From the NCBI GenBank assembly GCA_039000515.1, contig JBCFYV010000001.1, positions 64,555,132-64,619,131 of the forward strand: a stretch of 64,000 nucleotides of DNA. The letters run 5' to 3'. The notes beneath the pieces are model-generated. The model made no database searches. It was not told the origin of the DNA and saw only the letters and a program-made list of their open reading frames with translations. Both the position numbers and the translations under genes were made by a program. This document shows positions 33,865-45,962 of this stretch, piece by piece. The stretch is from Timema cristinae (Eukaryota > Arthropoda > Insecta > Phasmatodea > Timematidae). Positions within the stretch are counted from its first letter, which is position 1; every line of letters begins with the position of its first letter.

Positions 33865-35725
33865 TAACTGTTGACATTCAGAAGGAGTTATATGAAGAAT
33901 ACAGGGAGAAGAAGAAAAGAGTGAAGCGAGTTGTACAGGAAATCAGGAGGGATTGGATGCAAACACGGACAGAAATTCTGGAACAGGACATGTAAGGAAG
34001 TAGGAAGGTGGAATCTGGAGGAAAGAGAAAATACAATAAGTTAGAATGATAGATGAAGAAGGAAAAAGATGTAAAGAGAAGAAGCATAAAAGGAACTTAG
34101 AGGGGACTTTTTGAAATATGTTTAATGTAGATGAGGAAATGGAAAGAGGCAGAGGATGAAACAGGGCTAAGCATCTGGTATGGACAAACTGCAGGAGGAG
34201 CAAGAATACATTGGTTTTACAGTGTACTGAAAGTGAAATGGAAGGAAAATAGGTTACTGGAAGAATGGGATTTTAGTACCCAAGTTTAGGAAGACAGGCA
34301 ATATGATATTGTGGATAGAACAAAAGTCTAAAGCAGTGGGGAAAGAGGAGTTGAAAAGAAAGTGAAGAGCATTGTAACAACAAGGTTGCTTCTGACACCA
34401 TATGTAATGGCTTCTAGCCCGTAAGTAACTGTCTGGGATTTGTGACGAGGTCCTTGTGGATGTACGGAGACATTGTCAGACCTTGTAAAGGAGGTGTTTA
34501 TATTACTAAAACTACACGAGACAGTTTAAAATACAGAGTCCGAATACCAGAGATGTAGTATCCATGTCATTGATTTGTATTTAGACTCTGTTTGTTTGCC
34601 ATAACTGGATAGTGTCCTAACCACGTAACCGATACTTGTAGTCGTTCCTCAACAGCGGTTCACACACAAGTCCGTCTTGTCCTCGTATAAGGAAATACAA
34701 AGCAAGTGCCATCACTGAGACTCAAACCCGTGAGTCTAACATAGAGACGTTGTTAACCTGACGTACTAGACGTCACAGACGCATATAACCACAGACCCAA
34801 GGTCCGAAAACAAGCGTGCCAACCAACTAGGCAGAGATGAGGGTGCACCTCCTTCTTAACCTCTATTTAATAAAAACCTTTTACCCTAGATCTCGAGACA
34901 TGTGCCGACACCTACACTAGAATTATATGACACACTCTCATGTTAGGAAATCCTATCACTCATCCAACTCAAGTTGGCGGATTCTTTATACATAGTTTAT
35001 TCACTTTATTACTATATTGTAACACTCAGCTCTGACAGTATGTATGAGGATAACATGAGTTGTGTTAAGATAGAGAAGGAACAGATGAAGTGGTTCCAAA
35101 TAAAAAATGGAGTAAAGCAGAGGAGTGTCCTCTCCCCAATACTATTTGCAAAGAAAATAAAGTGGCAAGGAAACTCTGAGAAGAAAGAATGAACGCCTTG
35201 ATTTTTTCTGATGACCTGATGTTATGGCGGGAGAAGGAAGAACAAGTACAGGAACAGGAATGAAATGAGGAAAGTAAATAGTGTGGAATAAAATGTGGCA
35301 TGGTGAAATGAGAAGTGATGGTAATGACAAGTAAGAGGATTAGTTATAATGTTATATGTAATATGGCTGAGAAAGGTACAAACTTTAAAGTATCTAAGAC
35401 AGTTGAGGCCATGGGAATGAAGTTTGTGAGGAGCATGTTAGCTGTCACGAGGAGAAACAAGATTAGGAATGAAGTTATACGGGAAAGAGTAGAGTACAGA
35501 CTGAGATGTAATGTGGAGAATACCAAAGAGAATGATGGAGATGAAGTATGTATGAGAAAGACCTAAAGGAAGACCAAGAAAACGATGGTGAACTAGATAA
35601 AACAGAAAGTGTGAAAGTGAGAGGAGACGAATGAAAGTGATTAAACAAGGAAGAATGGTGGAAAGTTAGAGGAAGATGGAATAAACTGACCCACCCACAG
35701 TCTGTAAAAAGTTGATGATGATGTT
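33865..35725 (+). mobile_element. APE-type LINE, degraded copy on + strand, split by a nested LTR
   Basis: Lys/Arg-rich sequence at 33880-33960 (EFYEEYREKKKRVKR-like) matches the linker between endonuclease and reverse transcriptase in this LINE family. After an LTR insertion, 35030-35160 gives SMYEDNMSCVKIE...W-FQIKNGVKQRSVLSPILF, the reverse transcriptase 'G-V-K-Q-G-x-x-L-S-P-x-L-F' motif with G changed to R. Around 35400-35480 it parallels minus-strand copy 50600-50720. The 3' end, 35560-35700, reads as a 'GRPRKRW'-like tail and ends in TTGATGATGATG. Many frameshifts make it inactive. Confidence 0.75.
34403..35024 (-). mobile_element. LTR (622 bp) nested in the LINE, minus strand, with primer-site-like motif
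   Basis: In minus orientation the sequence starts TGTTACAATATAG and ends GAAGCCATTACA, with TG...CA borders. Two bases beyond that end lies TGGTGTCAGAAGCAACC (34384-34400, minus), a plausible primer-binding site. Then, at 34371-34379, TGTTACAAT repeats the first nine bases of the LTR before LINE sequence resumes. The simplest reading is a 5' LTR, about 23 bp of internal sequence and a stub of the 3' LTR. LINE homology resumes near 35035 (GTATGTATGAGGATAAC). Confidence 0.6.
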
Positions 35726-36334
35726 AGACTAAAATATTCTGCTTTAGTTCTGAACACAACTGAACTGTTATTCAGTTAGATTGTCCCTGGCTGAACTTTG
35801 TATCATGAATTAGCCTTTTATCCCTGAATATAATTCCATCTCTACAGAACAGAAGGCATTCTCTCAACATAAGAATCTCTTCGCAAGCTAGGCCAACATC
35901 CTTTAACTTCCAATAATTCCTAGCTTAAACTATACATCTTATTTCTGAACATTCAAAATTTTGTGTACAATTTGTTAGATATGTTAGTCACCAAAAATAC
36001 CCCTCATTTAGGTATGCAGCAGAGGGGCTGAACAAGTGTGCTGTGTCCTCTTAGTTTCACTCGGCGTAGTTACAGTCGGTCTCGCTTGCCGAAGGAATGT
36101 TTCATGAACTTGCTTAGTGGTTTAGATAAGAGAAAATTTATGGGTACTATCTTGGAGAGGGTTTTAAATATTAAGAAAACCTAAAACAAAATGATACATA
36201 AATACATCATTGAAAATAATTATTGAGAGTTATTGCTGAGGTGATCACTGAGCAGTCTTGGGCAAAACTGTTAGTTTCACTTATCTGACATGCTACTGTA
36301 TTTATATTATAATGGTCATAGATATGACAGAACA
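35726..36334 (+). other. intron sequence upstream of the 73-bp array
   Basis: Non-coding, no recognised element. Its last ~105 bp, from about 36230 (ATTGCTGAGGTGATCACTGAG to GACAGAACATCTATAATG), recur inside the array as an occasional spacer. This is therefore the original left flank from which some array units were copied. Confidence 0.7.
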
Positions 36335-39300
36335 TCTATAATGTACCTGACACATGATAACCTGTAGTTTTGTTCCTAGAGACCTGCGACTGGCCTTCTT
36401 ACTGCAGTCTATAATGTACTGACACATGATAACCTGTAGTTTTGTTCTAGAGACCTGCGATGGCCTTCTTACTGCAGTCTATAATGTACTGACACATGAT
36501 AACCTGTAGTTTTGTTCTAGAGACCTGCGACTGGCCTTCTTACTGCAGTCTATAATGTACCTGACACATGATAACCTGTAGTTTTGTTCTAGAGACCTGC
36601 GACTGGCCTTCTTACTGCAGTCTATAATGTACACTGACACATGATAACCTTGTAGTTTTTGTTCGTAGAGACCTGCGGAGGCTTCTTACTGCAGTCTATA
36701 ATGTACGACACATGATAACCTGTAGTTTTGTTCAGAACCTGCGATGCTCTTACTGCAGTCTATAATGTACTGACACATGATAACCTGTAGTTTTTGTTCG
36801 TAAGACTGCGACTGGCCTTCTTACTGCAGTCTATAATGTACCTGACACATGATAACCTGTAGTTTTGTTCTAGAGACCTGCGATTGGCCTCTTACTGCAG
36901 TCTATAATGTACCTGACACATGATAACCTGTAGTTTTGTTCGTAGAGACCTGCGACTGGCCTTCTACTGCAGTCATAATGTACCTGACAATGATAACCTT
37001 TTAGTTTTGTTCTAGAGACCTGCGACTGGCCTTCTACTGCAGTCTATATGTACTGACACATGATAACCTGTAGTTTTGTTCGTAGAGACTGCGACTGGCC
37101 TTCTTACTGCAGTCTATAATGTACCTGACACATGATAACCTGTAGTTTTGTTCCTAGAGACCTGCGACTGGCCTTCTTACTGCAGTCTATAATGTACCTG
37201 ACACATGATAACCTGTAGTTTTGTTCGAGAGACACTGCGATCTTGGGCACATTCTTACTGAGTCTATCAATGTATCTGACACATGTAACCTGTATTTTAT
37301 CTAGAGATGCGATCATGGACTTACAGACAGTCTATAATGTACCTGACACATGATAACCTGTAGTTTTGTTCCTAGAGACCTGCGATTGGCCTTCTTACTG
37401 CAGTCTATAATGTACCTGACACATGATAACCTGTAGTTTTTGTTCCTAGAGTACCTGTCGACTGGCCTGTATTACTGCAAGTCATATAATGTACCTGACA
37501 CATGATAACCTGTAGTTTTGTTCCTAGAGACTGCGACTGGCCTTCTTACTGCAGTCTATAATGTATCTGACACATGATAACCTGTAGTTTTTGTGTATAG
37601 ACCTGGCACTGGCACTATCGAACTGAACAGTCTATAATGTACTGACACATGATAACTGTAGTTTTGTTCTAGAGACCTGCGACTGGCCTTCTTACTGCAG
37701 TCTATAATGTACCTGACACATGATAACCTGTAGTTTTGTTCGTAGAGACCTGCGACTTGGCCTTCTTACTGCAGTTATAATGTATCTGACACATGATAAC
37801 CTGTAGTTTTGTTCTAGAGACCTGCGACTGGCCTTCTTACTGCAGTCTATAATGTACCTGACACATGATAACCTGTAGTTTTGTTCTAGAGACCTGCGAC
37901 TGCCTTCTTACTGCAGTCTATAATGTACCTGACACATGATAACCTGTAGTTTTGTTCGAGAGACTGCGACTGGCCTTCTATGCAGTTATATGTACCTGAC
38001 ACATGATAACTGTAGTTTTGTTCTAGAGACTGCGATGGCCTTCTTACCAGTCTATAATGTACTGACACATGATAACCTGTAGTTTTGTTCTAGAGACCTG
38101 CGACTGGCCTTCTTACTGCAGTCTATAATGTACTGACACTGATAACCTGTAGTTTTGTTCGTAGAGACCTGCGACTGGCCTTCTTATGCAGTCTATAATG
38201 TACCTGACACATGATAACCTGTAGTTATTGCTGAGTATCACTGAGCGTCTTGGCAACTGTTAGTTTCATTATCTGACATGTACTGTATTTTATTTAATGG
38301 TCATAGATATACAGAACATCTATAATGTACTGACACATGATAACCTGTAGTTTTGTTCTAGAGACCTGCGACTGGCCTTCTTACTGCAGTCTATATGTAC
38401 TGACACATGATAACCTGTAGTTTTGTCTAGAGATGCACTGGCTTCTCTGCAGTTATTATTACCTGACACTGTACTGTATTTTTCTAACTGGCTGCTTCTT
38501 ACGCATCTATAATGTACCTGACACATGATAACCTGTAGTTTTGTTCCTAGAGACCTGCGACTGGCCTTCTTACTGCAGTCTATAATGTACCTGACACATG
38601 ATAACCTGTAGTTTTGTTCTAGAGACCTGCGACTGGCCTTCTTACTGCAGTCTATAATGTATTGACACATATAACCTGTAGTTTTGTTCTAGAGACTGCG
38701 ACTGCCTTCTTATGCAGTCTATAATGTACTGACACATGATAACCTGTAGTTTTGTTCTAGAGACTGCGACTGGCCTTCTTACTGCAGTCTATAATGTACC
38801 ATGATACAGATTAATTATTATGGTCTAGATATGCTCTACCATCTATAATGTACCTGACACATGATAACCTGTAGCTTTGTTCCTAGAGACCTGCGACTAG
38901 CCCTCTTACTGCAGTCTATAATGTACCTGACACATGATAACCTGTAGTTTTGTTCCTAGAGACCTGCGATGGCCTTCTTACTGCAGTCTATAATGTACCT
39001 GACACATGATAACCTGTAGTTTTGTTCCTAGAGACCTGCGACTGGCCTTCTTACTGCAGTCTATAATGTACCTGACACATGATAACCTGTAGTTTTGTTC
39101 CTAGAGACCTGCGACTGGCCTTCTTACTGCAGTCTATAATGTACCTGACACATGATAACCTGTAGTTATTGCTGAGTGATCACTGAGCAGTCTTGGGCAA
39201 ACTGTTAGTTTCACTTATCTCACATGCTACTGTATTTATATTAAATGGACATAGATATGACAGAACATCTATAATGTACCTGACACATGATAACCTGTAG

Positions 39301-42300
39301 TTTTGTTCCTAGAGACCTGCGACTGGCCTTCTTACTGCAGTCTATAATGTACCTGACACATGATAACCTGTAGTTATTGCTGAGGTGATCACTGAGCAGT
39401 CTTGAGCAAACTGTTAGTTTCACTTATCTGACATGCTAATGTATTTATATTATAATGGTCATAGATATGACAGAACATCTATAATGTACCTGACACATGA
39501 TAACCTGTAGTTTTGTTCCTAGAGACCTGCGACTGGCCTTCTTACTGCAGTCTATAATGTACCTGACACATGATAACCTGTAGTTTTGTTCCTAGAGACC
39601 TGCGACTGGCCTTCTTACTGCAGTATATAATGTACCTGACACATGATAACCTGTAGTTATTGCTGAGGTGATCACTGAGCAGTCTTGGGCAAACTGTTAG
39701 TTTCACTTATCTGACATGCTACTGTATTTATATTATAATGGTCATAGATATGACAGAACATCTATAATGTACCTGACACATGATAACCTGTAGTTTTGTT
39801 CGTAGAGACTGCGACTGGCTTTCTTACTGCAGTCTATAATGTATTTGACACATGATAACCTGTAGTTTTGTTCTCAGAGACCTGCGACTGGCCTTCTTAC
39901 TGCAGTCTATAATGTACCTGACACATGATAACTGTAGTTTTGTTCCTAGAGACCTGCGACTGGCCTTCTTACTGCAGTCATAATGTACTGACACATGATA
40001 ACCAGTAGTTTTGTTCTAGAGACCTGCGATTGGCCTCTTACTGCAGTCTATAATGTATTTGACACATGATAACCTGTAGTTTGGTTCCTAGAGACCTGCG
40101 ACTGGCTCTTACTGCAGTCTATAATGTATCTGACACATGATAACCTGTAGTTTTGTTCCTAGAGACCTGCGACTGGCCTTCTTACTGCAGTCTATAATGT
40201 ACCTGACACATGATAACCTGTAGTTTGGTTCGTAGAGACCTGCGACTGGCTTCTTACTGCAGTCTATAATGTACCTGACACATGATAACCTGTAGTTTTG
40301 TTTGTGGAGACCTGCTACTGGCTTCTTACTGCAGTCTATAATGTACCTGACACATGATAACCTGTAGTTTGTTCCTAGTGACCTGCGACTGGCCTTCTTA
40401 CTGCAGTCTATAATGTACTGACACATGATAACCTGTAGTTTTGTTCTAGAGACCTGCGACTGGCCTCTTACTGCAGTCTATAATGTACCTGACACATGAT
40501 AACCTGTAGTTTTGTTCCTAGAGACCTGCGATGGCCTTCTTACTGCAGTCTATAATGTATTTGACACATGATAACCTGTAGTTTTGTTCCTAGAGACCTG
40601 CGACTGGCCCTCTTACTGCAGTCTATAATGTACCTGACACATGATAACCTGTAGTTTTGTTCCTAGAGACCTGCGATTGGCCTTCTTACTGCAGTCTATA
40701 ATGTATCTGACACATGATAACCTGTAGTTTTGTTCGTAGAGACCTGCGACTGGCCTTCTTACTGCAGTATATAATGTACCTGACACATGATAACTTGTAG
40801 TTTTGTTCCTAGAGACCTGCGACTGGCCTTCTTACTGCAGTCTATAATGTACCTGACACATGATAACCTGTAGTTATTGCTGAGGTGATCACTGAGCAGT
40901 CTTGGGCAAACTGTTATTTTCACTTATCTGACATGCTACTGTATTTATATTATAATGGTCATAGATATGACAGAACATCTATAATGTACCTGACACATGA
41001 TAACCTGTAGTTTTGTTCCTAGAGACCTGCGACTGGCCTTCTTACTGCAGTCTATAATGTACCTGACACATGATAACCTGTAGTTTTGTTCCTAGAGACC
41101 TGCGACTGGCCTTCTTACTGCAGTCTATAATGTACCTGACACATGATAACCTGTAGTTATTGCTGAGGTGATCACTGAGCAGTCTTGGGCAAACTGTTAG
41201 TTTCACTTATCTGACATGCTACTGTATTTATATTATAATGGTCATAGATATGACAGAACATCTATAATGTACCTGACACATGATAACCTGTAGTTTTGTT
41301 CCTAGAGACCTGCGACTGGCCTTCTTACTGCAGTCTATAATGTACCTGACACATGATAACCTGTAGTTTTGTTCCTAGAGACCTGCGATTGGCCATCTTA
41401 CTGCAGTCTATAATGTATTTGACACATGATAACCTGTAGTTTTGTTCGTAGAGACCTGCGACTGGCCTTCTTACTACAGTCTATAATGTACCTGACACAT
41501 GATAACCTGTAGTTTTGTTCCTAGAGACCTGCGACTGGCCTTCTTACTGCAGTCTATAATGTACCTGACACATGATAACCTGTAGTTTTGTTCGTAGAGA
41601 CCTGCGACTGGCCTTCTTACTGCAGTCTATAATGTACTGACACATGATAACCTGTAGTTTTGTTCCTAGAGACCTGCGACTGGCCTTCTTACTGCAGTCT
41701 ATAATGTACCTGCCACATGATAACCTGTAGTTTTGTTCCTAGAGACCTGCGACTGGCCTTCTTACTGGAGTCTCTAATGTACCTGACACATGATAACCTG
41801 TAGTTTTGTTCCTAGAGACCTGCGACTGGCCTTCTTACTGCAGTCTATAATGTACCTGACACATGATAACCTGTAGTTTTGTTCCTAGAGACCTGCGACT
41901 GGCCTTCTTACTGCAGTCTATAATGTACCTGACACATGATAACCTGTAGTTTTGTTCGTAGAGACCTGCGACTGGCCTTCTTACTGCAGTCTATAATGTA
42001 CCTGACACATGATAACCTGTAGTTTTGTTCGTAGAGACCGGCGACTGGCCTTCTTACTGCAGTCTATAATGTATCTGACACATGATAACCTGTAGTTTTT
42101 TTCGTAGAGACCTGCGACTGGCCTTCTTACTGCAGTCTATAATGTACCTGACACATGATAACCTGTAGTTTTGTTCCTAGAGACCTGCGACTGGCCTTCT
42201 TACTGCAGTCTATAATGTACCTGACACATGATAACCTGTAGTTTTGTTCGTAGAGACCTGCGACTGGCCTTCTTACTGCAGTCTATAATGTACCTGACAC

Positions 42301-45300
42301 ATGATAAACCTGTAGTTTTGTTCCTAGAGACCTGCGACTGGCCTTCTTACTGCAGTCTATAATGTACCTGACACATGATAACCTGTAGTTTTGTTCCTAG
42401 AGACCTGCGACTGGCCTTCTTACTGCGGTATATAATGTACCTGACACATGATAACCTGTAGTTATTGCTGAGGTGATCACTGAGCAGTCTTGGGCAAACT
42501 GTTAGTTTCACTTATCTGACATGCTACTGTATTTATATTATAATGGTCATAGATATGACAGAACATCTATAATGTACCTGACACATGATAACCTGTAGTT
42601 TTGTTCGTAGAGACTGCGACTGGCTTTCTTACTGCAGTCTATAATGTATTTGACACATGATAACCTGTAGTTTTGTTCTCAGAGACCTGCGACTGGCCTT
42701 CTTACTGCAGTCTATAATGTACCTGACACATGATAACCTGTAGTTTTGTTCCTAGAGACCTGCGACTGGCCTTCTTACTGCAGTCTATAATGTACCTGAC
42801 ACATGATAACCAGTAGTTTTGTTCGTAGAGACCTGCGATTGGCCCTCTTACTGCAGTCTATAATGTATTTGACACATGATAACCTGTAGTTTTGGTTCCT
42901 AGAGACCTGCGACTGGTCTCTTACTGCAGTCTATAATGTATCTGACACATGATAACCTGTAGTTTTGTTCCTAGAGACCTGCGACTGGCCTTCTTACTGC
43001 AGTCTATAATGTACCTGACACATGATAACCTGTAGTTTGGTTCGTAGAGACCTGCGACTGGCCTTCTTACTGCAGTCTATAATGTACCTGACACATGATA
43101 ACCTGTAGTTTTGTTCGTGGAGACCTGCTACTGGCCTTCTTACTGCAGTCTATAATGTACCTGACACATGATAACCTGTAGTTTTGTTCCTAGTGACCTG
43201 CGACTGGCCTTCTTACTGCAGTCTATAATGTACCTGACACATGATAACCTGTAGTTTTGTTCCTAGAGACCTGCGACTGGCCTTCTTACTGCAGTCTATA
43301 ATGTACCTGACACATGATAACCTGTAGTTTTGTTCCTAGAGACCTGCGATTGGCCCTCTTACTGCAGTCTATAATGTATTTGACACATGATAACCTGTAG
43401 TTTTGTTCGTAGAGACCTGCGACTGGCCTTCTTACTGCAGTCTATAATGTACCTGACACATGATAACCTGTAGTTTTGTTCCTAGAGACCTGCGACTGGC
43501 CTTCTTACTGCAGTCTATAATGTACCTGACACATGATAACCTGTAGTTTTGTTCATAGAGACCTGCGACTGGCCTTCTTACTGCAGTCTATAATGTACCT
43601 GACACATGATAACCTGTAGTTTTGTTCCTAGAGACCTGCGACTGGCCTTCTTACTGCAGTCTATAATGTACCTGACACATGATAACCTGTAGTTTTGTTC
43701 CTAGAGACCTTCGACTGGCCTTCTTACTGCAGTCTATAATGTACCTGACACATGATAACCTGTAGTTTTGTTCCTAGAGACCTGCGACTGGCCTTCTTAC
43801 TGCAGTCTATAATGTACCTGACACATGATAACCTGTAGTTTTGTTCCTAGAGACCTGCGACTGGCCTTCTTACTGCAGTCTATAATGTACCTGACACATG
43901 ATAACCTGTAGTTTTGTTCGTAGAGACCTGCGACTGGTCTTCTTACTGCAGTCTATAATGTACCTGACTCATGATAACCTGTAGTTTTGTTCGTAGAGAC
44001 CGGCGACTGGCCTTCTTACTGCAGTCTATAATGTTTCTGACACATGATAACCTGTAGTTTTGTTCGTAGAGACCTTCGACTGGCCTTCTTACTGCAGTCT
44101 ATAATGTACCTGACACATGATAACCTGTAGTTTTGTTCCTAGAGACCTGCGACTGGCCTTCTTACTGCAGTCTATAATGTACCTGACACATGATAACCTG
44201 TAGTTTTGTTCGTAGAGACCTGCGACTGGCCTTCTTACTGCAGTCTATAATGTACCTGACACATGATAACCTGTAGTTTTGTTCCTAGAGACCTGCGACT
44301 GGCCTTCTTACTGCAGTCTATAATGTACCTGACACATGATAACCTGTAGTTTTGTTCGTAGAGACCTGCGACTGGCCTTCTTACTGCAGTCTATAATGTA
44401 CCTGACACATGATAACCTGTAGTTATTGCTGAGGTGATCACTGAGCAGTCTTGGGCAAACTGTTAGTTTCACTTATCTGACATGCTACTGTATTTATATT
44501 ATAATGGTCATAGATATGACAGAACATCTATAATGTACCTGACACATGATAACCTGTAGTTTTGTTCGTAGAGACTGCGACTGGCTTTCTTACTGCAGTC
44601 TATAATGTATTTGACACATGATAACCTGTAGTTTTGTTCTCAGAGACCTGCGACTGGCCTTCTTACTGCAGTCTATAATGTACCTGACACATGATAACCT
44701 GTAGTTTTGTTCCTAGAGACCTGCGACTGGCCTTCTTACTACAGTCTATAATGTACCTGACACATGATAACCTGTAGTTTTGTTCGTAGAGACCTGCGAT
44801 TGGCCCTCTTACTGCAGTCTATAATGTATTTGACACATGATAACCTGTAGTTTTGTTCGTAGAGACCTGCGACTGGCCTTCTTACTGCAGTCTATAATGT
44901 ACCTGACACATGATAACCTGTAGTTTTGTTCGTAGAGACCTGCGATTGGCCCTCTTACTGCAGTCTATAATGTATTTGACACATGATAACTTGTAGTTTT
45001 GTTCGTAGAGACCTGCGACTGGCCTTCTTACTGCAGTCTATAATGTACCTGACACATGATAACCTGTAGTTTTGTTCCTAGAGACCTGCGACTGGCCTTC
45101 TTACTACAGTCTATAATGTACCTGACACATGATAACCTGTAGTTTTGTTCGTAGAGACCTGCGATTGGCCCTCTTACTGCAGTCTATAATGTATTTGACA
45201 CATGATAACCTGTAGTTTTGTTCGTAGAGACCTGCGACTGGCCTTCTTACTGCAGTCTATAATGTACCTGACACATGATAACCTGTAGTTTGGTTCCTAG

Positions 45301-45373
45301 AGACCTGCGACTGGCCTTCTTACTGCAGTCTATAATGTACCTGACACATGATAACCTGTAGTTTTGTTCGTAG
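36335..45373 (+). repeat. 73-bp satellite derived from the nardilysin intron/exon B junction (~110-120 copies)
   Basis: The unit reads CTATAATGTACCTGACAC, ATGATAACCTGTAGTTTTG, TTC(C/G)TAG, then AGACCTGCGACTGG, CCTTCTTACTGCAGT, 73 bp. The second half is the first 31 nt of nardilysin exon B (AGACCTGCGATTGGCCCTC... in the real exon). The first half is the intron end with a branch-point-like TGATAAC and the acceptor. The final unit runs straight into exon B at 45374. Spacers of about 105 bp copied from 36230-36334 recur near 38223, 39173, 39374, 39657, 40873, 41157, 42454 and 44420. Units before about 38.8 kb and at 39.8-40.6 kb carry many one-base deletions. Open frames on the minus strand in this span are artefacts. 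Confidence 0.97.
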
Positions 45374-45608
45374 AGACCTGCGATTGGCCCTCTTACTGCA
45401 GTCTCACTGGACTAATGTGGACAAGCACACGGTGTGCCACAAGGTTGACCTGCAGATGATGAAGACCTTCTCGAGGCAACTTCTGGAGCAGCTTTACATC
45501 CAGAGTCTGGTGCAAGGAAACGTCCTTGAGCAGGATGCACTTGATGCATGCAGCAATATTGTACACATCTTGAAATGTGGGCACCTTCCTCCTGAATCTA
45601 GACCAAAA
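45374..45608 (+). CDS. nardilysin-like protease, internal exon B
   Basis: The 235-bp exon starts in phase 2 after GTTCGTAG and ends CCAAAA before a GTTAGT donor. With the AG of exon A it reads S-R-D-L-R-L-A, then HWTNVDKH...FSRQLLEQLYIQSLVQGNV...ALDACSNIVHILKCGHLPPES. The block L-Y-I-Q-x-L-V-Q-G-N-V is a hallmark of nardilysin (F-V-E-G-L-V-Q-G-N-V-T in vertebrates), preceded by the W-x-x-(V/I)-D-K region. Codon use is clearly coding-like. Its first 31 nt are also the repeated half of the upstream satellite, and the exon has the GATTGGCCCTC variant that is a minority type in the array. The donor lacks the usual GTRAG pattern. The fit to nardilysin is strong. Confidence 0.9.
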
Positions 45609-45810
45609 GTTAGTGCTTACAAGAGTATTATAACATAGGTTTTTTCATAACAAAGAATTGCAATCATCATACATTATCCAGCCATACAATAATACACTCT
45701 TTCTTATTTTACCTAGAACCATTATCTCTACTACATCTGATTTCTCTTAAATGTGTGGACTATTTTGTAAGGACTGTGTTTTTATTATAACATCAACCAT
45801 AATATTTATT

Positions 45811-45962
45811 ACTATCATTATCATCATCATCAGCAGCAGCAGCACCCGTTCGGGTTATACGCACTTACGCTAATGTGCAATGATAGGGTGATTGTTAGAT
45901 GAAATGAAGGACCTACAGTTTAACGTGGAATCCGAACCATGGTGGAGGCCTGGCATTCCTCA
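45811..45962 (-). mobile_element. 5'-truncated SINE with microsatellite
   Basis: (ATC)n/(AGC)n is followed by ACCCGTTCGGGTTATACGC, ACTTACGCTAATGTGCAATG and GAACCATGGTGGAGGCCTGG, the reverse complement of the body of the SINE at 5222. The tRNA-like head is missing. The (TAA)n tail has changed to mixed ATC and AGC triplets. Confidence 0.85.

Larger units (their letters stand above)
20569..45373 (+). other. nardilysin intron A-B, 24.8 kb
   Basis: The donor is GTATGT and the acceptor TTTTGTTCGTAG. The two flanking exons join in phase 2 without loss of any conserved residue, so no exon is needed between them. The intron is filled by the inverted 65-bp satellite, SINEs, two LTRs of one family, a piggyBac relic, a LINE with a nested LTR, and the 73-bp satellite built from its own 3' end. 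Confidence 0.8.

Noticed and set aside
33878..34203. Minus-strand Ser/Phe-rich frames
   Set aside because: They are antisense to the Lys/Arg-rich linker of the plus-strand LINE.
38320..40426. Minus-strand open frames with repeated IIDCSKKASRRSL
   Set aside because: They read the antisense of the 73-bp splice-site satellite; the units are 73 bp, so the frame holds only where indels compensate.
20569..45373. An additional nardilysin exon between exons A and B
   Set aside because: Exons A and B join in frame at a conserved position with no residues missing relative to known nardilysins.
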